This document shows, piece by piece, positions 38,061 through 47,700 of a stretch of DNA of 64,000 nucleotides. Origin of the DNA: Schistosoma haematobium. Its lineage: Eukaryota > Platyhelminthes > Trematoda > Strigeidida > Schistosomatidae. A program made the position numbers and the translations under genes. A model generated the notes under the pieces. The model was given only the letters and a program-made list of their open reading frames with translations. It made no database searches and was not told where the DNA came from. How positions within the stretch are numbered: position 1 is the first letter of the stretch; each line of letters begins with the position of its first letter. The stretch spans positions 28,623,536 through 28,687,535 of the forward strand of contig NC_067198.1 of the NCBI RefSeq assembly GCF_000699445.3, given 5' to 3'.

Positions 38061-39890
38061 TAGCCCGGTTAAGTTCCATGTCTTTTGATTCGCCTTTCAG
38101 TTATGCCTTTATTGTTCCTGCTAGCTTGTATTTTGCGTGCATTTTAGTCGTTTCTGTCACTATGCTAGATTTCGCACTAGTTTTTAGAGTCCACGTGTAA
38201 ATGTTTGATGTGGACTTGTTTAGTGCTTGGTATTAGTTGTTGGTATGGGGAGGTAGATCGCCTACTCTTTAAGCAGGAAGTAGAGTGTGTTGGTTTTGTG
38301 TTTGTTGACTGGAGATGATATCGATACAGAGTGTTGAATGATGGTTCCTTGATCGGTTTCGTTTATATTCATCGACTTAATCTCATTAGTGAATAACGGA
38401 TTAAAATAAGCAAAAGATGAGTGTGTGAGAAACACCACGCATTTGTTAACACAAACAAGAAATGCAATACGGTGAAGGCATAATATGCCTACTTAGTAAA
38501 CAATGGATGACTTGGTCCCTTTTATATGTAAATTACAGTTAAGAAATTGGAGCATAAGTGACACAATTAAGGCAACCACATATAAAAGCGCACATGAGTA
38601 AGATTAACAAGGTTATAAAGAACAAGTACATGGAAGTTCATAGGGCATATGATAAGATCAAAATAGAACATTTGATGGACAGATTTTCTTAAACAGAAGT
38701 ATGAGGAGACTGCTATAATGGGTTTAACAAGTGGTTTCATAAGACACGTACCTGTTTTAAACCTATTGCATTATAAACAATGTTTGAAGTCTAACTCATT
38801 GGTTCAGTGTATTTTCACATTCCGGTACGATATCGAGTATCCATTAGGCTTTGAGGACTTTGGTAACGTATTACTACTGGAGATTCTGGTACAGAGAGTT
38901 AAAATTGCACTGGTATCATAACTATACCTAAAGGAAGTGAAATAAAAAATCAGACTACTAAACATGGAAATTCTTTGATAAAGCACATAAAGGATGAAAT
39001 GTCACAAGGTGGCTGACTGATTGTAGGTGAAGTTGACTCCCGAATCATTTTATGTAAAATCCCTAATATAACCGCCAATAACTTAAAGAGTTATACCATA
39101 CGGAACGGGATAACAGCGATAACTCTAACGACAATGTCGATACCGTATACAATAACCATATTCTCTTCTAACCCCAACTTCTCAAAAAAAGAAATTTTGT
39201 AAGAAAGTTTTATTGAAAGCGACCAAAGGTCGATTTAAGTCCACGTTAATTCTGTTATATATCGTCCCACTGAAAGTCAACGAACAGAATCCAATTCAAA
39301 TCAACAAATAAATCTCACACTGACTATCTTAAATGTTATGTTTGGTTGTTTGACATCCCTAGCATCATGATACGAAGGTTCCAAGTAAAAAAAGATGAAA
39401 ATCAGAATCGTGGCAACTAAATAGAGAGATAAATTTCACGAATGCTTCACCTTTAGGTGGTAGGTATTTGGGAAGTTCCCATTGCGGGTCGCGGAATGCC
39501 TTTACGAAACCCCATAGTATGACTATGAACAGACTTAGTGCAAAGGAATGATTGAACTGGTTCCAATATTATGAAAAATTCCCATCAATTGGATATTCTT
39601 ACTCTCAAGTCAGGCATGGGGATGGCTAAAATGAGGTCTGGATATTTGTCCGTAACAAACTGTCGAATATTTCAACGACAATTCATGTTGACAAATCTGT
39701 AAAAGTAGGCGAGATGATTAGTAGGAATACCGTGTAGACTCCTTAAAATAATTATAGTTGGAAGCAAAGAAATTTTGTTAACCAGTGCTCTAAAGCAAGG
39801 TTATTCTGGTATTCACACAAGATCTGAATTATCGTATGGAAATGGGATCAAGAGAAAGACTTGTAGCTGAACTAAAAAAAGAAGAGTGAA
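38060..39890. other. No gene recognised
   Basis: Spacer between the two CR1 copies with short frames only. It may contain the 5' end of copy B in unrecognisable form. Confidence 0.35.
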
Positions 39891-40628
39891 GAAAACTCTT
39901 GACCGGGGTTTTCAAGTAGTCAGGTATTGTAAGCGAAAACTACCATGATCTCTCATGATAGGTCGTCTCATTTGGGACATTTACACACCAATGTTCGTAG
40001 TTTCTAAAACAAATCTCAAGAGTTGTGGGTGTCAGTGGACAAATCAAAGTCACTCATAACAGTTTATGACTCTGACATCACTCCAGAGCTATCGGGTACA
40101 CCGGAAAGAGGATAGTCTTTATGTACATTTGGAACAATATGCGTACACGTTCGTTCATTTGTGAGCCTCATGAAAGCAGGACATGAAAAGTCATTAGGTG
40201 TGAACTTTCGAATGTTGTAGATTTATACTTCGTGCTATCTACATTAGTCCAATCTGCTCAGTCGATGATTTCATTTTAGAACACATGAATTCGTACAGTA
40301 AAAATAACCGGCGCCTGATATTAGGCTTCAGTGTACTTGATATAAATTGAAAGAAGCATCCGCTGTAAAATCTGACAATATATTTGATGACAGGCTCCAT
40401 ATGACTGTCATAGAGAATGCTGTAGTGCAGCATGTATCCAAACCCACACATTTTTGTTCAAACCAAGGATATTACATGTCTAGATACTTTCCCACCGTTG
40501 GTTAATTAAGGTCATGATTTTTAATCATTCGGGTTCATAACTTATGACAATCTATAACCAGGTTCGTCCTCTCTCAAATCTGTAGAGAGCAAACATTTCG
40601 GCCATCAAGGATTGCGCTGTGGCGGAAT

Positions 40629-40894
40629 CAGTCAGTCAGTCAGTAACAACGTAGAACTTCGTACGTACGTACATCAGTTCGAGTTGCCACACCACATTAG
40701 CACAGAGATGCAGTGGTCGATTCAAATCCCGTAGTGGTAGAGGTAATAAGAGTATAAGCAGTAATCGGGAAGATTAGTGTTTGAAGATGTTACTTAAAGA
40801 GTATAATACAGTGAAATAAATTTGAGAGGAGAAAAAAAGAGACAAGGAGGAATAAGGAGATCAAAATTTGGGAGAACACAGAGTGGATGCACCT
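40629..40894 (-). mobile_element. 5'-truncated RTE copy nested in CR1 copy B
   Basis: A 266-bp insertion flanked by perfect 13-bp repeats GCTGTGGCGGAAT (40616-40628 and 40895-40907). On the - strand it is an RTE 3' UTR ending in a CTGACTGACTGACTG tail. Copy A of the CR1 element, with ATTGCGCTGT followed directly by CR1 sequence, shows the target without the insertion. Confidence 0.8.
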
Positions 40895-41038
40895 GCTGTG
40901 GCGGAATAGTCGGTTATTACTAGCTCGTCAATTTGAGTCATGGTTTATGCTTACAGGTACACTTAGTTCAATTACTTCTCCATTTATACCATGCTTAAAA
41001 CTACACAGATCTAACACTTATCCACTATGAATAACTAA

Positions 41039-41575
41039 GGGGGTCAATAAACCCAGACGTAGGAAGGGACATCGGGATATGCCCCCAAATACCTTGGTAC
41101 TTCCGAGAGTGTGGTGAGTCAGATCTCCCTCTCGAAACGCCTTCATATGGTCGTGCGTATACAACCATTGCCTTTTCGCGACGGGGGTGTTGTTTACGGA
41201 ATTGAGGGGACGAAAAAGGAATGTCCGGTGTTTTAACCGGGTTGGTGGACACAGGTGATTCAATTAGGGGAGTTATAAAACCCTGATTTTAAAAAAGTAG
41301 TGCACATGGGCTCCAGAATTCTGAAGGAACAAATGGTGTATGAACCTATTGTTGGTCATCGGCCACCATGGGATTGCATCATCTAGCGTTGCTCTACTGC
41401 CTTGTGGATTAAACCTCTAGGTCAAAAGCTCGGGGAGTGGCTCCTTAAGAAAACCACTTGTTTTGTTCCGGACGCCCGGATAGTATTCCAGCCCTCACAC
41501 AAGTCGAATGGCGAAATGTGTCGCATATGTATTCGACGCCTCCTTGTACCAGTGTTTATGTGTTTAAATAAATGA
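41039..41575 (+). mobile_element. Non-autonomous RTE-like insertion nested in CR1 copy B
   Basis: About 540 bp, visibly less AT-rich than its surroundings (CGCGACGGGGGTGTTG, GGACGCCCGGATAG), without a coding frame that makes sense. Its last 35 bp (CCTTGTACCAGTGTTTATGT and TTAAATAAATGAA) match the 3' end of the RTE copy at 19.45-20.39 kb. I read it as a 5'-leader-plus-3'-end derivative with the coding region deleted. No target duplication recognised. The two - strand frames at 41018-41263 are by-products. Confidence 0.5.
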
Positions 41576-43189
41576 AATCAGGATCTGATTAGTTAGTATT
41601 CACCTACTGTAAAACTAGAAACATATACAAAGCGTTAATAAGTAAAGCTGGATTATCGTTTGAGAAACAACTGACTTGAGGTTCTAAAAGTAGTCCCAAA
41701 AGTTGTGCTCGTACACAGAGACAAACTCAGAAAAGTGACGGAATTCTGCCACTTCTGTTATGGGAAGATCCACTGACATAGTCAAGTAATGGTGTTGCCA
41801 AAGATGGAACCTTGTCAAAATAAGTAAAGTATTTCCTCCCAATGATAGTAAGAGATTAATTACTAACCTGAACAGTGGCGTTTTGTGGATGGAAAAGAGA
41901 GTTATCATTCGACAACTATCTCATAAACAGATAAGTCCTGTGGTCTCGATAATATCCATCTTTAAATCATGGGAGCTCTGCAGTAATATGGTTTCTGATG
42001 TATTAGCAAGGCTGATCTGCATGTTTATGAAGTAGTTAAATTGTCGAAACTGGAAGAATGCAATAATTATTTCGGCCTATAAGGCTGGAAATAAACATTT
42101 GATTACTAGCTATCGCTCGACAACCTCAATTAAAAACATAGTAAAATTGATTATTCAGCCTGATGTTCTACGTCATGCAGATGGGAATAATCGTTTAACG
42201 AAGAAATAACATGGTTTTGGAGCAGATCTTTCATGTTCGGCTAATGCCGTTATTGGAAGAAAGAGTGAACCGCAGCAAAATTCTGTAGCATCTCAGTAGA
42301 TGTAGTTTTCATAGGCTAGAGGACTTCAGAATCAGTTATGAAGTTAGAGATTGGATAATTGACTTCCTCAGTAATAAGAAACAACAAGTAAAGGTAAACA
42401 GTATTCTATCATCATGGAAATATATGGACGGTGGGGTTAGGAGTAAGTTTTAGCAAGAATGTGGTAATACAAGTCAGTCCGCGAGAATTTACATGACTTC
42501 ACAGTAAATTAGATTGCTTTATTTGAAGTTATTGGTCATGATGATTTAAGAGTCATAGTAATGACCGTAGATTGCCCGGTAATTATAAGGTGGCCTCCTC
42601 CAAATGCTTACCAGTCTTGAGTCATTTTGCAATTCAAATGAAGTGTTCAGAATATTATATTTGGTGTATATGGGACCGCATCTAGAACATGCGGTTCGCG
42701 AAACAAAATCTTGTTTCATATACAAACTAGATATAATTGAAAGGGTTCAACAACTTGAAACATAAATCTGGAAAGGTTATTCTAGCCTGCCTTATAAAGG
42801 TTAACTGAAATGCTCTATCCTAGTTCCGTTTCCCGTGCACTAAATGATGATTTTTGTATCAATGTCTTATCTTTTTATCAAACACAGGACTGATCATCTG
42901 AGAGGATATTTTCAGAAGGGTCAAAAAGCGAGATCAAACCGGTTACATCTGGAATTCCGTTTCGTTCACTGAGTTGTAAATTGCTGTAATTGTCTACCCG
43001 AATACGTAGTATCAGCATCTGTTCATACGTCTAAAGAGATTGGGTCTTCACAGTACTGGAAGTCACGAGGATTAACCTCCTGTCCCTAACTTTGAAGACA
43101 TTCCTTTATACTTTGGAACAGTTTTGAAGCACCGGTGGTTTAACTTATGGTGTAAATCAAGTGCTTTTTGTACAGGTAATATTTGACTC

Positions 43190-44007
43190 GAGGTCTTGCA
43201 ATTTATTGATACATACAATAGCTATTCTTTTTTTATGACTTAGTGATTTCCCCTGGGGAGCCTATCAGTATTCAGAATGTTTAACCAACTTGTGACAAAA
43301 CAATTTGTCCTGTTATTTAAGTGTTTATTATTGTTTTATTCCCCATCGGATGATGGATTGGCGACTAGGCTCGCCAAGGAACAGATATTTTTCTTACTTA
43401 AATCCCTTCGTTTTCTACATCGTTTTAATTTTACCCACCTACGTTAGGTTGGTTACTTAACTCCCCTCAAAATAATAAAAAGTTGCTCGACCCCCGATTT
43501 TCTCGTGCGAAGTCTGTAGCTCAATTATCACTGCCCTGAAAGGCTGACACTAAGTTCTGTCTGTTTTGGTTACTTTCTCACAAAATTATCTTCGTACGTT
43601 CTCCACTGCCTTTTAGATAATTTCATTGTATCTTGCTTAAATTTGTTATAATTTCAAATCAACCTTAATAGTGGTAATTTTACAGCTTTATACAAAAAAA
43701 TATTCTCATCAAAATATCGTCTGTGTTTGTGAACATTCTTGTATTAAAATTGGTTGTTATTGCTTGTTGTAGGTATTTAGGGACTAAAGACAATCAACCA
43801 AAGATTTTTGGTGCTATTTGTGTTATGAATGTTTTGACTATTGTGTTTTTTAAATGCTCATTACACTGCTTATTGTTAACAGATTCGGTATATTTCAGTG
43901 TGAGTGTTGTTTGGTATTTGTGGTCCTTCATTTTTGTAAATTGTATTACTTGGTTTTCAATAGGGGTTATTTATACTCTAATCTGTTTTTATAGTTATGA
44001 AACCAAC
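43190..44007. other. No gene recognised
   Basis: T-rich sequence beyond CR1 copy B. The 150-codon frame at 43723-44175 is open but its first two thirds are T-rich codons without a motif, and its last third overlaps an RTE leader fragment. Confidence 0.4.
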
Positions 44008-44090
44008 ATGAGGCCCGATTTGCTGATGTTGCTAGTCCTAAGCCTGAGTAAAGATGGTAGGTTGGGGTATTATGTCTTACAACTCGACCT
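44008..44090 (+). mobile_element. RTE 5'-leader fragment
   Basis: CTAGTCCTAAGCCTGAGTAA and AGATGGTAGGTTGGGG align with CCGGTCCCAAGCCCGGGTAA and AGGAGGAGGGTTGGG of the leader at 28.59-28.62 kb with a few substitutions. This indicates a remnant of a related element's 5' end. Confidence 0.45.
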
Positions 44091-44705
44091 CTTAAGAAAG
44101 AACTTTGCTGCAAAGTCACTATGTAGAAAAAATATTAAGACCGGACTTCGGATACCCTATGTGTTGCCAAATTAGCCATTGGACTGAAATTGGGATTCAT
44201 TAGAACCGGAATTCGGACGCTCAATTTAACACAGCTGTTATGGAGAAGGATTTTACTGATTTGATAGACGATCTTTTGTTTATCAAAGTCATTGATCAGA
44301 ATCTTGATCAATAAATGAAATGCAGTGATACAAAGTATGGTCGATTGGTGGTTATTCACGAGACCACATTATTGGCTTAAGCTTTTGTATAATTTGAAAT
44401 AAAAAAAGCATGACCATTAGCCATAAGAATAGATTTTTCATATAATAAAATGACATGCTTATGTACAACATAATCACACAAACAAAAGTGTTATCATAGG
44501 TGGTTGGAAAAATCAGTTTGTAAATCACTAATTTTGCAACCAATTAAGACCTGATTGTTAGGCCTAATTCTTGCCCGTCACGTCAACAGTTGACTAGCTT
44601 AGTAAACTAGTTTAACCCATTATATGTAGTATGTCATGATGTGGTGTTTCCCATTTTTAAATGTCACCGTCTTTTTTGATTAATAAGTGTTTTCTGGCTT
44701 TTAGG
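44091..44705. other. Upstream region of the TANGO1 homologue
   Basis: Non-coding. It ends with a T-rich tract and TTTTCTGGCTTTTAG, a good splice acceptor (AG at 44703-44704) one base before the start codon. An upstream 5' UTR exon is not recognisable. Confidence 0.5.
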
Positions 44706-47700
44706 ATGAAAATCTACTTGGCTTTCTTACTCATTGGATTTGGGGCGTTACTCTGTCACAATGAAGCAATAATTAAACAACATTTACCAACTGAACTTCT
44801 GTGTTCAGACATAAATTGTTTGAAAACCATAACTACTGGAAGTCTTATCAAAGATGTTAATGTACCGAATAAGAAAACATTAAAAGTGAATACCTTAGTG
44901 GACATAATAGGATTAAGCGCTGATGCTACTAATTCTATGATGAAAATAAAATTCGGCGAAGAACATTTATACATCGACCCAAGTTTTGTACAAATTAAGG
45001 ATTCTGTTAGTTCACGCAAATTTTTAAAGGTGAAAAACTTCGATATAAATTTGAATCCTTCGACTCTATTAGATGAAAGAACACTTAATCTAGTGTCACC
45101 TTACCAACTACCATCGGATGAAGATTTGAATTACAAATCTACAGAGAAAATATCTGAGAAAGATCATCCATATAACAAGCAAGCACTTTTCCGCAATCAA
45201 AGACAGAGTAATGCTTATGATACTAGAGAAAGGACGAATGAAATTGATGAAATGGACGTGGTTAGTAGCAGAAGTTATGATCAAGTGAGCAAACAAGAAA
45301 CTACATACAAGATAGATTCTGATGAAGTGGAACAAGATGACAAAATTGAGGAAGATAATGACGACAATGAGTTTGACTATAACAATTCATCCGAAATAAA
45401 ACATGGTGACACGGATACCACTGACTATCCATCCGAATCACCCGGTGAGCCGGCTTCTGTGAATCAAAAACCGTCATCTGTTCAGTCACATCACGTTGAA
45501 ATGAAGGTGTCTGGAACCGAACATGTGGAAACCCATGTACCGGTACGACCACCGACTGTCTCACCTGATACTGATAAGGAGTCGAAGGAGGATGTTTCGA
45601 GTAGATCTGAACAGGGTGAACCTGTTTCTGTGAATCAACAACCGTCATCTGTTCAGTCACATCACGTTGAAATGAAGGTGTCTGGAACCGAACATGTGGA
45701 AACCCATGTACCGGTACGACCACCGACTGTCTCACCTGATACTGATAAGGAGTCGAAGGAGGATGTTTCGAGTAGATCTGAACAGGGTGAACCTGTTTTT
45801 GTGAATCAACAACCGTCATCTGTTCAGTCACATCACGTTGAAATGAAGGTGTCTGGAACCGAACATGTGGAAACCCATGTACCGGTACGACCACCGACTG
45901 TCTCACCTGATACTGATAAGGAGTCGAAGGAGGACGTTTCGAGTAGATCTGAACAGGGTGAACCTGTTTCTGTGAATCAACAACCGTCATCTGTTCAGTC
46001 ACATCACGTTGAAATGAAGGTGTCTGGAACCGAACATGTGGAAACCCATGTGCCGGTACGACCACCGACTGTCTCACCTGATACTGATAAGGAGTCGAAG
46101 GAGGATGTTTCGAGTAGATCTGAACAGGGTGAACCTGTTTCTGTGAATCAACAACCGTCATCTGTTCAGTCACATCACGTTGAAATGAAGGTGTCTGGAA
46201 CCGAACATGTGGAAACCCATGTGCCGGTACGACCACCGACTGTCTCACCTGATACTGATAAGGAGTCGAAGGAGGATGTTTCGAGTAGATCTGAACAGGG
46301 TGAACCTGTTTCTGTGAATCAACAACCGTCATCTGTTCAGTCACATCACGTTGAAATGAAGGTGTCTGGAACCGAACATGTGGAAACCCATGTACCGGTA
46401 CGACCACCGACTGTCTCACCTGATACTGATAAGGAGTCGAAGGAGGATGTTTCGAGTAGATCTGAACAGGGTGAACCTGTTTTTGTGAATCAACAACCGT
46501 CATCTGTTCAGTCACATCACGTTGAAATGAAGGTGTCTGGAACCGAACATGTGGAAACCCATGTACCGGTACGACCACCGACTGTCTCACCTGATACTGA
46601 TAAGGAGTCGAAGGAGGATGTTTCGAGTAGATCTGAACAGGGTGAACCTGTTTTTGTGAATCAACAACCGTCATCTGTTCAGTCACATCACGTTGAAATG
46701 AAGGTGTCTGGAACCGAACATGTGGAAACCCATGTGCCGGTACGACCACCGACTGTCTCACCTGATACTGATAAGGAGTCGAAGGAGGATGTTTCGAGTA
46801 GATCTGAACAGGGTGAACCTGTTTCTGTGAATCAACAACCGTCATCTGTTCAGTCACATCACGTTGAAATGAAGGTGTCTGGAACCGAACATGTGGAAAC
46901 CCATGTACCGGTACGACCACCGACTGTCTCACCTGATACTGATAAGGAGTCGAAGGAGGATGTTTCGAGTAGATCTGAACAGGGTGAACCTGTTTCTGTG
47001 AATCAACAACCGTCATCTGTTCAGTCACATCACGTTGAAATGAAGGTGTCTGGAACCGAACATGTGGAAACCCATGTACCGGTACGACCACCGACTGTCT
47101 CACCTGATACTGATAAGGAGTCAAATGTGGATGTTTCACAAGTTTCATATTCCACCTCGTCAAGCGACATTTTGGACAATGATAGTCATATAGAATCTAA
47201 TATGTCAAATTCACATTTTTCATTGCATGATCGTAAACAAGGAGTCATCACCAGTGATCTCATCGGTGTTCAAGATATTGGGATAATTTATTCTTCAGAT
47301 GTAAATAGCTCTATTCTTTCATCCGTTTCACGAAAAGTGTCTGAGGATCAAATTATTTTCAATCATCACAGTGTTCCCGTTCACTTAGGTTTGATACAAT
47401 GTATATACTGGGCAGCAAACGCTAGCTTTGATAAAACGTATTCTAAAACTGTTAGATCACCTTTTTCGCGCTTCTTAGTCAATGGATTTAGGTACTTCTT
47501 TGCAGCTGCTAACGTTTCTCTGCAGTATTTACCAGGAAACATTATTTCCAATTTAGATAATTTTTTGCTTGAAACATTTTCTTTATCAGTAAATTTCATT
47601 ATTGCTTGGATGATTTTTATATTTCACTTAATTTTTATGTGGAATCTAAGTAAGGGCGTACATTCCCTTCTATCTAAATACATTTTTTCTGAAAAATGCA

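Larger units (their letters stand above)
39890..43190 (+). mobile_element. CR1-type retrotransposon, decayed and twice interrupted (copy B)
   Basis: Endonuclease traces at 39.97-40.5 kb (HTNVRSF, SLITVYDSDITPELS, AVVQHVSKPTHF) parallel copy A in the same order. RT parts are seen at about 42.07 kb (AYKAGNKHL, then ITSYRSTTSIKNIVKLII) and onward to about 43.1 kb. Two insertions split it: an RTE 3' end at 40629-40894 and a GC-richer insertion at 41039-41575. The CR1 sequence resumes after each (around 40908 and 41620, where TACAAAGCGTTAATAAG pairs with TACAAAGCGTTTGTAAG of copy A). Heavily mutated. Confidence 0.65.

Noticed and set aside
43723..44175. 150-codon + strand frame upstream of the TANGO1 homologue, hydrophobic in its first part
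   Set aside because: Hydrophobicity follows from T-rich DNA, there is no recognisable protein, and the last third coincides with an RTE leader fragment.
44661..44705. Extending the TANGO1 start to the first Met
   Set aside because: The added codons cover a polypyrimidine tract ending in AG, and the signal peptide only makes sense from the Met at 44706.
45301..47163. 620-codon open frame on the - strand opposite the TANGO1 repeats
   Set aside because: It is open only because the 171-bp unit is a multiple of three and one antisense frame of the unit lacks stops, so ten copies stay open. The translation is repetitive and has no independent start or domain.
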